From Hydractinia symbiolongicarpus (Eukaryota; Cnidaria; Hydrozoa; Anthoathecata; Hydractiniidae), in assembly GCF_029227915.1 (NCBI RefSeq), contig NC_079883.1, forward strand, positions 20,832,001 through 20,896,000: a stretch of DNA of 64,000 nt. The letters are read 5' to 3'. The notes under the pieces were generated by a model, which saw only the letters and a program-made list of their open reading frames with translations, made no database searches and was not told the DNA's origin. The translations under genes were made by a program, and so were the position numbers. Within the stretch, counting starts at the first letter, position 1, and every line of letters starts with the position of its first letter. This document shows positions 48,151 through 59,800 of the stretch, piece after piece.

Positions 48151-50962
48151 CAGGCCCGGCAGAAGCATTACGGCAACGCCGGCTTTGGCCGCAGGACTTT
48201 TTTGCTGCCAAGATATGTTTTTTTCACTTTATAGGAGTATAAATATATTGACAAAATTTTATTTTGGAAATTCATTTTCAATATTTTTCTTTTACACAAC
48301 ACATAAAATGCGCGTTATTTAAACAAATCACAAGGGGTTGTTAGGGGTTTGTCGGTATATCAAAGAATTTCGTTTCAAAAAGACATATGAACAAGAAATT
48401 GAAAAATGGTGAAATTATCATCTGCTTCAGAAATAGGAAATATACAAAAGTTATAACAAAATAATAAATTTATAAAGGCTATTTATTTGAGGCCAGAGCA
48501 TATTGTAAAAAAAATAATAAAACAAAAGGATAAATGGGAAATCATTGGATTGCATTCAAAAAAAAACACTTTCGTTTGTTTTGTTCGTGGACGTTTGTTC
48601 GCTTGTTGATGGTGAAGTAAAAACTTAATTATGTGAATGTGAATTTAATTTTTTAATCATAGCGAAAAGAAAGTTTGAAGGCGTTCCAGAAATTGGCGAA
48701 AATCCGAATCAACCTAAACAGTTTCGTTTTCCAGATCGTAAATTTGGAAGTACGTAGAGTTTTTTGCAGTTATGGTCGATGAAACAGCGGATGTATCGAA
48801 CACTGAACAACTTGTTTTATGCATAAGGTTGGTAGATGACAATTTGAATGCCCATGAAGAACTCATTGGACTGCATTTATTAAAGGTCACCAATGCTGAT
48901 ACTATCGTTGCCGTGATTAAAGATATATTGCTGCGTATGAACGTTTCTTTGAACAAATGCCGTAGCCAATGTCGTGATGGATGTTCGACAATGAAGGGAA
49001 AGAAATCTGGAGTCGCAAAGGAGATCAAAGACATGGAGGAGAAAGCTTTATTTACTCGTTGCTACACACACTCACTCCACTTAACAGTAGGTGACGCAAT
49101 AAAGAACAGTAAAGTGATGAAGGATGCTCTCGAAACGACATTTGAAATTACAAAGCTGATTAAAAAATCACCAAAGAGAGACGCCAAACTTGATGCCATC
49201 AAGAAGGAAGCTGTAACCATCAACTCCGACGAGAATCGAATTGAAACTACAACGTTGTTATGTCAAACTCGCTGGACAGTTCGTGCCAAATCCTTAGGAA
49301 GCATATTGAGCAATAAGGACACTTTGGGAGTGGGCTGTTAATAATTGTTCAGATATCAAAATGGAAGCTCGCATCCGGGGTGTTGATGCTTACATGAGAA
49401 CATTCCGCTATGTTTTTGGTGTTTATTTGGGAGAACTTATCTTGTCTCATAGTGACAATTTAAGTAAAACACTTCAAAGTTCTACTCTATCAGCTGTACA
49501 GGGTCAAGATTGTGCCAATTTGACTATCAAAGTATTGGAAAAGTTGAGAAGCGAGGAAAATTTTGATCTTTTCTGGGAGAATGTCAGCTTAAATGGACCG
49601 AAACTTTCAAGAAAACGCGGTGCTCCGAAAAGTTTGTGGACCTGCCAAGCCAACTCAAATTGATAAACCAAAAAATCTCTACCGCAAGCACTATTACGAA
49701 GCCCTGGATCATGTTGTGAATTGCATCAAAGAAAGATTCAACCAAGAAGATTATCGAAAATATGCTGCGTTGCAAGAGCTTATTCTCAAAGCTGCCAGAA
49801 AACGGCCGTTCTCTACCGAGTTGGAGGAGGTACTACAGTTTTACAACAGCGATTTCGATGGATCTCTTTTGAAGTCACAGTTAACAATGTTCGAGGAAGA
49901 CTTTCCCAAAATTACTTCAGATGTAAATTTCACTGGTGAAGTATTTGAAAAGTCTTCATTTGGCAAAAAAAAAAACACTTTTCTCTGAAGTATTTCGTCT
50001 CGCAAAATTAATTCTGGTTTGCCCAGCGACAAATGCCACAAGTGAACGGTCGTTTAGTGCACTGCGCCTTGCCAAAATGTACATGCAAAGTACAATGACC
50101 CAAAAATGTCTGAATCATATCATGATGTTACACGTACAGAAAGATCGAACTGATGCGTTAGATCTCGTTGATGTTGCTAATATATTTGTGAGTGGATCCG
50201 AGCACCGTCTTTCAATTTTCGGTAAATTTCAAGAAACTGACAAAAGAAAAGCAAACGTTCTTGTAAAAACAAAAAAAACACAAGTATCTTTTTAGCAATC
50301 ATTTTAGTGTTTAGTTTATATATAGGGTGTCCGGAAAAAAAACGGAACGACATGGGTTACTCGAAAGTGTTAACATATGCCACAGTTCAAAATTAAAAAA
50401 CCTGTCTGGTCACAAAGTTTGATACTCAAAGACGTGCAATTGTTAATTTAATCACTTTTTAATGTCAAATTGAATTGCAAATTCTTTCATAAAAGAAAAT
50501 AAAGATGTATAGATTAGGCGATGTTTTCGATCAACTCAAAACATTCCGCTTTTTTGCGGACAATCTGCACGGTAGTTTTGTATTTTCATTTTCAAAATAG
50601 AAATTTCAATTAAAAATAGCTTGCTATCTATGCATAAATTGAGTGAATTCCTATTTTCTGGAGGAATATAGGGAGATGTTTGTCCGATGTATTTGAAATA
50701 TAATCAATGATGCTTTTGTATCTCAAACTTTAACCGTATATAGGCAGGCATTCCTCAAATTTCAAAATTATAGTTTCATTTGAAGTCTCTTCTTTATGCG
50801 CAATGTAATATACACTACTAATCGTTACATTTTAAACCAATTTAGCCTCGTAAATAGGCTAAAAAAATTTCTAAGGGGGCTTTGCCCGCTAAAACCCCCC
50901 ACTGGAAGGCTTACAGCGCTCGCTACCGCCGCATGAACTTTGCACTGCTTCCGCCGGGCCTG
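48151..50962 (+). mobile_element. hAT element with complete ends and 5-bp target duplication
   Basis: The left end is CAGGCCCGGCAGAAGCA; the right end in reverse is CAGGCCCGGCGGAAGCA, matching 16 of 17. AAATT flanks both ends (48146-48150 and 50963-50967). The element is 2812 bases and carries a broken transposase on the plus strand. CAGG termini plus the hAT C-terminal block (ATNATSERSFSALRLAK) place it in the hAT superfamily. The 5-bp rather than the usual 8-bp duplication fits the 5-bp subgroup (named hAT5 in repeat catalogues, from memory). The MITE at 9640-9979 shares the CAGG start and 5-bp duplication. Confidence 0.85.
48666..50295 (+). pseudogene. broken hAT transposase (DUF4371/ZMYM1-like)
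   Basis: A short N-terminal remnant (NPNQPKQFRFPDRKFGS, 48700-48755) resembles the TTF-type zinc-finger start of this family and ends in TAG. The core (about 48760-49340) contains FFAVMVDETADVSNTEQL with the catalytic-region DET, RDGCSTMKGKKSG, and CYTHSLHLTVGDAIK. Frameshifts near 49322, 49600-49640 and the A-run at 49967-49977 split the rest. The last frame (about 49980-50295) has the hAT dimerisation block LVCPATNATSERSFSALRLAK. The zinc-finger and catalytic parts are joined by an apparent internal deletion. The gene is inactive. Confidence 0.85.
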
Positions 50963-50967
50963 AAATT

Positions 50968-51271
50968 TGATGTAATTTGAAGAAGCTAAACGGTAGAGGT
51001 ACTTTCGATAAATCGAAAAAAGTGAAATGTTGAAATTTTAAAATACCGAATATCAAGTGAATGAAGAAAATCACGATAGATAGATATTTCGCCTATAATC
51101 AAAGCTCGCGTATCGTTTATAATTAAATGGCTGGAGCAAGTAGAAGGCATTGAACCTTTTCACCAAGCCCCTTGTTGTTGAGTATTATATGCTAATAAAT
51201 GTTATTGTATATTCATATTATTATTTACAACTGCATATAAAATGTATATTTATATAAATTAAGCGTCCTTA
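50968..51271. other. spacer between the hAT element and a Helitron
   Basis: No gene or further repeat was recognised. Confidence 0.35.
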
Positions 51272-51429
51272 TCTATATTATAATACCCGTATACGTCTGT
51301 CTGTCCGTCCGTCCGTCCGTCCGTCTGTCACGCAAAATGGTAGCTTAGCTGCGCATGTAGCGAGACGCACGCAATGCGGTATAAAAAGGACGGGCGAACC
51401 CGTGGATTTTTCCACGGGCTAACGACTAG
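51272..51429 (+). mobile_element. short Helitron, best-preserved copy
   Basis: Starts TCTATATTATAATACCCG after an A and ends in a perfect 8-base hairpin (CCCGTGGA at 51399-51406, TCCACGGG at 51411-51418), seven bases, then CTAG and T (51430). These are the standard Helitron terminal signals. The 5' region contains (GTCC)n. 158 bases, with no coding capacity, so it must rely on a helicase elsewhere. Related copies are listed at 10076, 18447, 40330, 44205, 55880 and 57932. Confidence 0.88.
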
Positions 51430-54400
51430 TTTATTATTATTTCCACCTAGACACTCTGACATACAAACGCCAATCGTTTGTCTTGTAGCTACTAAAAATA
51501 TTTGCTTGCATTAAGATCACTATTAGAAATTTCTAACTTAGTCACATATAATTAGCATTAATTAACATAACTAACATTTCAAAAAATCGAAAAAAGTAAA
51601 ATGTTAAACGCGTTTAAAAAAATGTTGAATACCAAGTTAATGAAGAAAATCATGATGATCAAATTGGTCGAATTCGACAAAGCGTATTGTTTATCGCCTT
51701 TTTAAGAATCAAATAAGAACAACTAAGTAAAAAAAACTTTTTGCATGGGTGGCTTTGATGTGGATTCTTCATTCACCAATATACAATTGAAGGAGACTGT
51801 TGACTTATTAATTTGTTGTTTGAAGATTCAAGATTAAGTAAGATCGACTTTAAGAACCTTCTCCAAAAATTTTACTTTTGCGGTTGCAGCATGATTACGG
51901 AATTAGCGGCATTTTTATTTCGCGGTTTAAGAAAAAACATGGATTTCGCGACATTATAATCTCTCGATTCAGATTTTTTTGCTTTGCATGTGTCGCAATT
52001 AGTTAACCCAGAAATAAAAGCAAAGAATTATATGCATCTATAGTAACTATTCTGTAAATTCAGCAAATGCGTAGGTAAAGTTTCGTTGTGGCTCAAAAAC
52101 CTTGTCATCTTTGTTATCACTGTCATCATTGAATGCGTGAGGGCCATATCTCAGGAGTTGTCGCTCGTTGTCTGTCATTTCCAAGAATGGCCAGATATCA
52201 GTTTCAGATTTTACCTCTGACATCCAAGGGGCGAAATCTACAAACGGACCCCATCCGGGAAGGTTGTCGTAGCATGTCTCGTATGCTGCCTTATCTTGCT
52301 TCTTTCCATCCATTGAGTGTGACCTTCTTCCCATCGCTTGTTGTCATATGGTTGGTCGGATATATTGCCAAAGAGACAAACAAAGAAAATGATGAAGCCA
52401 GTGCAAGGGAACAAAGGACATAAGAACTTTTTTTAAAACACTACCGAAAAAGAAAAACGAGAAGAAAAGGATAGAAAAAGCAAGGAATATTATATTTCGC
52501 TTTTTTATTAATTTCGATGCATACTGATTTGGCCTTGCAAAAATTTTATGCTACAGCCCAAATTTTTTTCCGTTAAAATATTCTAAAACTGAACGGCTTT
52601 CGATGTATTTTTTCTTGGGCCTTAAAAAATAGGTTTTTCTAGGCCAAAAATGTATTTTTAACGGCATTTTAATTTCGCGGTTTTTTGAATCCGACCGCGA
52701 AACTTCGAAAATTTTGTGCCCTAAAGTATTTTAATGCTTGAGCATGTCCTGAAATTGAACAAAGTTCACGCTTACAACAGTCAAGCCTGCAAAATACAGC
52801 ACATCGAACCTTAACCAAAATGTGTTGCTTCTGAAAAAAATGTGTTGCATGCATTGCATTTTAACAACACAGTGGTATTTTGACTCCGCGCGCCCCCTCC
52901 CCCAGTCATAATATGTGCGGAAAACCACGGACAGAATATGGTTAAACAATGTACAACATTGTAAATAATGAACACGGTATACGTGTGTTGAGAATATAGC
53001 TTTTTATACTTACAATTAGTGGAAGTCAGGTTATTAGCTAAAAGTGCACGGATGCGTAAAGGGACTACCTGGTTATTTCTCAAGATTGTTTAGCTAGGAT
53101 AGTCTTTTCAGTTCCTATTGCTACTTTTATCAATTAAAGTGCTGAGAAGGGGATGTTAGTGCATTTAAAGCGTCTATTTGAGGTACGGAAACCGTGCAAG
53201 CACAGCAATTGCTCAATCCTATTCTCATGTTGAAAGCTAAGTAGAAACGTTTAGTTCACAGTTTCATACAACATTAGCCCAGAGTTCTTCTACTGATATA
53301 ATATTCTCACGGACGCATCACAAGCGCAGAAGATCTGTAAGAACGAGGTTGATTTTTATAGTGTCCGCCACGACTTGCGGCGGATTAATCCAACGTCTTT
53401 GTTTTCTCTGTTCATATTTTAATTAATCTTTACATATGGAAAGATGCAGTTTACTGCAATAAATTCTTAATAAGTACTGTTTTTCATACTATTGCGACCT
53501 TTTTTTTAACAAAGAAGTGTTGAAACGAAATTGGCGCCTGTACATTTTTGAGCTTTTTTTGTGGTATTTCTACTGCTTAATTTCATCACGAATTCTGTAA
53601 TGAAGCCATAAAAGTATGCACACATTTATATAGGTTGTCTTCTTATATATTTTGACCCTCTCTGAAAACGTAAATATCAGTAATATTTAGCTTGTCTGTT
53701 CACTGTGAGAAACAGGTTAAAAAAGTACAAAACAGGATGGTACAGCCGCTGAGAACTTCTACCCTGTCATCTGCTTTAAACATGTGAACATGCTGAGCGC
53801 GAGATAAAGTTTATTGTTACCCAGAGTATTTCATATATGCCGACTAATTCAACTTTTAGATTTAATCTATTATCACCTTTTGTGCTGAACCTCCGTTCGT
53901 GTCCTTGTTAAAGACTCTGGTTATCGTTTCCTCTCATATGCAATTTTATGCTACATATGCTTCTTTGTTTTTAAAGAAAACAAAAAAATGTATATATATA
54001 TAATATATAAGAAAAAAATGGAAAAAAAATGAAGAAAAATAAAATTGAACATCCGGCAAAGTAACTTAATTCAAAATCAGACCGCCTTCTCGAGAATTCT
54101 CTCTTTTGTGAAACACGAAGAGATATGTAGAGTCTACGAATTTAAAATAATAGAAACTAAATTATCACGCGATGGTGATTTAGAATATACTAAAAAAGCA
54201 AAAAAGCTTGTCAATCTTTATTTCAGATGTAGCGTTTTTAATATAAGAATGCGTTTCATCCTCTTATCATGAACGCTACGGGCCCTGGAATCGAGATAAA
54301 TGCTTGTTTGTCAAGTCCTGTAGAGTTTTTTTTTTACAATTATTTCATCGCTTTTAAGATATTTGGATTCACATACTTCCATCTGACCTTATTTGTGTAC

Positions 54401-54541
54401 ATGAAAGAGAGAGATTTCCAATAATCTATCAACATCTTTTTTAATACAAATATGTTACCAGTAAAAGTTACCAGTTATTCAACAAAAGTTTTGGCAAGAC
54501 TTTAGTAGTTGTTTTTCTTTGTTGCGGGCATCTACAATGTC
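51430..54541. other. non-coding stretch with one possible exon
   Basis: Apart from the uncertain frame at 52047-52334 I see no gene. TTTCGCGG/CCGCGAA motifs near 51880-51960 and 52660-52710 suggest further MITE remains. Confidence 0.35.
52047..52334 (-). CDS. uncertain short open frame
   Basis: A 95-codon frame with a composition unlike the AT-rich background (many Asp, Glu, Trp, Pro). It has YETCYDNLPGWGPFVDFAPW and ends in AFAEFTE. No family was recognised. A stop lies just upstream in frame; a splice acceptor could lie before 52334 (ACAACAAG then the frame). It could be the last exon of a gene, or chance. Low confidence. Confidence 0.25.
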   Translation of the reverse strand: MGRRSHSMDGKKQDKAAYETCYDNLPGWGPFVDFAPWMSEVKSETDIWPFLEMTDNERQLLRYGPHAFNDDSDNKDDKVFEPQRNFTYAFAEFTE

Positions 54542-54967
54542 TTAAAGTTGCCGTAACATTTTCAGAATGTTTCTAATTTGTTTTGCGGTGCCTGCGTGTT
54601 TAATTGTGGTTTCACGTGACCATCTGTTTGGCTCGTCTTGCACGTTTTGTTTTATTTTTTCGGGTTGATCGGGAACCAATTCCTTCTTCCCAGGTCGTGG
54701 TATAACAATACCTTTTGGGTTCGATTTCATAGTGCTTCTTTTTCTATTATTTGAATTTTTTTCTCGCTTTAATATTTTTATATATCGGTTGAATCTGAGA
54801 AGTTCACGGTTAAGCAATGCTTCTACCAAGCTGTTTTTTTCCTCTGTGAAATCCTCTAAAACTTCTTGGAGAAATTCCTTAGCAGAGCTTTCCGACTTCT
54901 CAAAACTACCATAAGACGTCACACAACCAATGCTGCATATTACCAACAGAAGCACCACTTCACGCAT
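54542..54967 (-). CDS. secreted precursor with a single IPRP-Gly-Lys-Lys amidation cassette
   Basis: 141 residues, single exon. Residues 1-20 form a signal peptide (REVVLLLVICSIGCVTSYG core). A helical acidic spacer follows, then basic sites: KREK (67-70) and RKR (75-77). Next comes a segment ending IVIPRP-Gly-Lys-Lys (87-95). A tribasic site upstream and Gly followed by a dibasic site downstream is the arrangement processed by prohormone convertase, carboxypeptidase and amidating enzyme. The predicted product would be a 15-residue peptide ending IPRP-amide. PRP-amides are known in hydrozoans, including the oocyte maturation-inducing hormones. Here only one copy is present, which is unusual for cnidarian precursors. 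The C-terminal 46 residues are Lys/Arg-rich without a second cassette. ATG at 54967 is chosen; no earlier in-frame ATG is visible. Function is inferred, and a non-peptide secreted role cannot be excluded. Confidence 0.6.
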   Translation of the reverse strand: MREVVLLLVICSIGCVTSYGSFEKSESSAKEFLQEVLEDFTEEKNSLVEALLNRELLRFNRYIKILKREKNSNNRKRSTMKSNPKGIVIPRPGKKELVPDQPEKIKQNVQDEPNRWSRETTIKHAGTAKQIRNILKMLRQL

Positions 54968-55748
54968 TTCGAGAAGCAAGTAGATAAATTATGATTTTTC
55001 TTGACTAAACGTTATCTTTTGCTAGATTGGACTCCTAGCTTGTACATTAAAACTTTAGAAATCTTATTTTTTTCCGCTTAACAGATTAAGAGAGTTAACA
55101 AAAAGGAATCTATAAGCTGTTCAAGGTGGCTCAATAATGATGATATTAAACAATATGTCCTTTATCTGTTGCAACAAAATTTTGCTCTGTAAATAGAGTG
55201 AGAGAATTGTTTTATGCTTTCACAATATTGCCTTTTATAGATGTTAAGATCTACACGTGCGCTTAAGCTATAGCTTTGAATAAAAATATCCACTTTTCTT
55301 GAACAAAAATATGACAGATGGACAACCTGACTAGCTATTGGAGATCGCACTAATTTTGTCACTGGTAAAATTTAATAAAAATATTTTTTTTACGAATTTG
55401 CGAGGCTTCGTGATTTTTTGATTCGATTTGCTAAAATAGTAAAAAAGCTTTCGTGTTTAAAATGTTTAAAATTTTTCTCTGAAAAAAAAGGTTATGTCTT
55501 TCAGATAATAAACATTTTTTTTCGTTTTTACATTTTCGTCACAAAATAACCAATGGAACAGTTGAAGTTACCTGGAAGATAAAAAGTGATTATGAGAGAC
55601 TGCTGAACAAATAGATCATTTGAAAAGTTTGTACAGAAATTTTTGCGGATGGCTATTTTAAAAAGTTTCTATCTAAAAAGTTTGCGTGGCTGTAATTTTG
55701 AAACTTTATCAACATTCGGAAATATTCTCCCATGATGGTATTAAGTGT
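54968..55748. other. 5' flank of the secreted precursor gene
   Basis: No other gene is visible. No TATA box or other promoter element stands out. Confidence 0.35.
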
Positions 55749-55831
55749 CAACCTCGTTCCCAGGGCATTTTGCCTTGTTGATGAAGTTAAAATAACGGCT
55801 CAGGGGCCACAACACCCTGGAGACGAGGTTG
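55749..55831. mobile_element. 83-base MITE with CAACCTCGTYYCCAGGG ends
   Basis: CAACCTCGTTCCCAGGG (55749-55765) pairs with CCCTGGAGACGAGGTTG (55815-55831), matching at 16 of 17 positions apart from the Y position. AACCTCGTCCCCAGGG recurs at 62585-62600, with a weaker mate near 62650, suggesting a small dispersed family. Confidence 0.6.
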
Positions 55832-55879
55832 ATTACGTGTAGCTACTTGTAAAGGAAGTCACTGCAACATTAATACGTA

Positions 55880-56031
55880 TTTTTTATCATCCACGGGTCC
55901 GGCCGTCCATATATTACCACTCGAATTCACAAAACAAAATTTATAAATATATATTTGCGTTTGCTATTTCGTGCTATCGTAGCACGACTTTTTTACGCAC
56001 AGAGAAAATACGGGTATTATTAATATAGAGA
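55880..56031 (-). mobile_element. Helitron fragment, minus strand
   Basis: On the minus strand it begins TCTCTATATTAATAATACCCGT after an A and reaches CCCGTGGAT near 55890, the left half of the terminal hairpin. The CTAG end was not found, so the 3' end is lost or the insertion is rearranged. Approximate end. Confidence 0.5.
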
Positions 56032-56853
56032 TATCGCATAATCAATGTTAAAGCAGGTGGCTTCACTGAGTTATATTTTGTTTTAAAGTGATTAAAATTT
56101 AAAATCAGCTACGATTACAATCCAATGTGCAGCAGAAATATAGCTGTATTATATAAGACTTCCATTAAAATCTCAATCAGTGTTGCAGAAGATAGGGGCG
56201 AATTCACACAATGGCGAACTCGACGGTCCCCTAATAAGAAATTTTAACAGCCAGTGCGCATTTTTGCATCTTTAAAATTTTATTCCGTTTTCACTTCGCA
56301 ATTTGAGTTTCGCTATCTCTTCGATTTGCCATTCCATTCCGCCCTATTTCATATTCCGCCCATATTCATATTCCGCCTTATTTCATATTCAGACCTACAC
56401 ATAGCAGCTTCATCTAGTTTCGTACCGTTTGATAAACTCGACAATAAAGCACCTCTCGCCGACTGAGGAATGCTGTTTCTGCAAAGTTGCTATAAATGTA
56501 ACCGTATGTTTTATTTTTTGGCTAGAAGTACGACATTCACGTATTTCGTCTTTTCTTTACATAAATGATTTTTTTTTTTAATATGTACATTTGCATAGGG
56601 CTTATTCACCATTTTTAAAATTTACAGTGTTTTGCTGGTATCGACCATGGCAATGTAAACTTTGTAAATAGCAGATCCAATTGGAATAAAAAATTTAAAA
56701 TCATCAATAATCTCTTTAGAATTTAGTGAAAAACACCAATTGTAATTTTTTATTAAAAATAGATTTTAGTTTAAACACAAACGTTAGCAGCACTGTACGC
56801 TAAATTCAAAATAGCTAAAAAGGAAAAGAAACAAACAGGAAAATAAAGATACA

Positions 56854-59800
56854 ATGCTGTTCTTATGGAATCTTATGGCCATATTTTTTTGCAAAGCGTC
56901 TACGGTTAAAGGAGACATCCTACGATTGTATGCTTGCAACAAACTTTATGGTCTCTTTGATGCAGTATATGAAAATGTTTTGCTTTCAAACACAACATAT
57001 TCATTGGTTGAGAATATCGATCTTAATCACTGCTCAATCACATGCATGCAATATCCAAAGTGCAAATCATTCAGCTACATGTTTGATCATTCAAAATGCC
57101 GAATACACCATTCCACTAGCGCTGACAACGGAACTGTTCTGCAGAAGACCATTGGATGGATACATTATGAAACTAACAATAATGAACAAAATGTGAGTAA
57201 CTTTTGCTGCAATGAAATTCATAAAGCAATTCACATAAATAAATATTTGGCTTTGCCTTAATATGCCTTTATGCTAGGGAAACATAAAATACTTAAAGGG
57301 TATTTTTTAGACCATTAAAAAGTTAGTTGTTGTAGTCTGTGTGAAAAACAGACAACGTGTATTAGTGATATAGAGAAAAATAAGGGAGGAAAAAACAAAC
57401 AATTTATCAATAAATTTGGACAAAGGAAAATGAGAAAGAAAAAATAGAAAATTTACCATGTTTTAATAAACTTTATATTTTTCTATACTTTACATGTATA
57501 TTTTAATATAAAGTTCATGTTTAACATTTCAGTAAATGTAAATAAACGATGGTACTACATTATTGCATTTATTTTAATTTAGTTGGGTCGTGTCTGTAAA
57601 GAAAGAAATCCATGCAGATATGGAAGATGCGTGGATACCTGTGATTCGAAAGGATATAGATGTCACTCCAAAGGTAATTACTTTGAAGAACTAGCTACAC
57701 TTTTTAGTTTCAATAGTATATATTGTATATATGATAACACTGTGCATTGTAAAACCCTTAACAGCATCATCACGTTTTTTTTTTAAAAACTGATTTCAAT
57801 AATAGTTTCAATTTTAAGAAGTGTTGATATGTCTTTGTGAGTGTTGTAACATCTTGTACTGGTTATTTAATTATTTTTTACATGTATTTTTACCACCAGG
57901 TTACTAAGGTGTTGTTAAGGAGATATATAGATCTCTTATAATAATACGGAGAGTGTGTCCGTCTGTCAGTGACAGGCAAAGTTGATATCGTCATTTTCCT
58001 TTGATGTTGCCGAAAAAAATCTTTGATGTTGCCGAAAAAAATATGTCTTCTTTGTCGTGAAAAGCCGCGAGTTTTGTGTGGTTTGTTAAATGAAGTTCTA
58101 GCACAAAGTAACGGAAATTGTGTTTGCAAAAAAGATGGCTGTCCTTTTTAAGCATTTGTCTTCTCTTGCCTTCAAAATAAATCTTTACAAAAGCATTTAA
58201 AAAGGGGCATGGTATATAAATGAAGTATAGAAAGGTTTGTTTATGTTTTTTAAAGTTTTGATGATATTATTGATGCGAGACATGTTTGTTAGCTAGCATC
58301 AACCACACCAACAACAACTAGCTAGGTAGCTAGGAATTTATAAATATGTAGCCATGTTCTTTATACCTAGCTAAGTCTCCAGTTTATATTTAAGTGACCA
58401 GCTATTAGCTGCTGTAGCTACCTTATGTTAGCTTCAGTTTTATGTTGCTTTTTACATGTAAGCTAATCTTAGTGGTCTTTGCTAAGAATGTGACTGTAAC
58501 TTATTTTAATTGACATTTTAAGCTTAAATTAACAAGCCACAACAACTTTTAAAAAAGTATTACATATTATTTAAGAAGAGTTTAAGGACTGTTTTTAAGC
58601 AAATAATGTATTTTTCACAATTTGTGTATGCAAATAATGTATTTTTCACATTTTGTGTAACTAAACTTATATACATCGGTTACATGCAATATGACGAAAC
58701 GATTTTTATTTAACATGTAGTAATTCTGGTACCTTAAGTGTAGTGATTTTTGTTGTTCTAGATGTTCTGACTAAAATGTTTTTGTTTATGGCATTTTGTC
58801 TCAATTAAGAAAAGTTTCAACTTTTTTGAGGGAGTACAACACCGAAAAAACCTGTTTTTTTTTTATATTTTGTATAAATTCTTACCGGGCAACATACCGA
58901 AATGACTGATCCCTCTCTATTTATAAATTTGATGCGTTCCAAATCACAGTTTTTTGAAATTTTGGGTAATATTTAATGAGTACAAGATGCAAATACTGAT
59001 TTTTGTTGAATCAGAAGTATTTCCTACAACCATTCTTTTTTTACACTTTTGTGGAGAAAAAGTGTATGCAATATCATCAGAATAACTGATTTTGTTGCAA
59101 ACTGTTTTTCTTTTTCACATTTTGGATTGAAATATTGTTATAAAGGGCATATATCAATAGACATATATATACCAAAATAATTAAATTCTGCAAACTTTGA
59201 TTTTGTCGTTCACCTCTCATCTTTTATATTTTGATTAAACTTAAAAGGAAAAGGAAAGGAAAGGAAAAGGAAAACCATAGGAATTATTTAGAATTTGTAT
59301 TTTGTGTTGCAAATTTAGTGCAAAAATTCAACTGTTGTGAGGGAGGACCATATGCAAGTATATATATACTAAAAATAATAATTTGATATTCTACAAGTTG
59401 TATTTTTGTATGCACTTAAATGACTGCTTTTTCTGAGTTGAATTTGATGGGTTTCATATCAATTTTGTGGAAGATTTTATGGCTGAAGACAATATAGAAC
59501 ATGCCAATTGAACTGATTTTTGTTCATATTTTGATTTGCTCCTCATAAACCTTTGTGTTCTACATTTATTGTAAACTTTTGTGAGGAAGGACCATATATA
59601 TATACAATGTTTTCAAAATAATGATTTTTGTTGATTTGAAATTTACTCCTTGCTCATTGCTTTTTCGACATTTCAGGTTAAAATGTTTGGTAAAGTCAGT
59701 ACAGATCATTAGACAAAAAATTGTTTTGTTAACCGGTTAATTTTTACATTTTGTGCATATTTTTGCGGGAGAGGATGGTATGCAACCGAATAAATGATTT

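Noticed and set aside
51296-51328. CRISPR-like short repeat run (GTCC/GTCT)n
   Set aside because: It is a microsatellite inside a Helitron, with no spacers.
54045-54272. 75-codon open frame
   Set aside because: No signal peptide, domain or exon context; probably chance.
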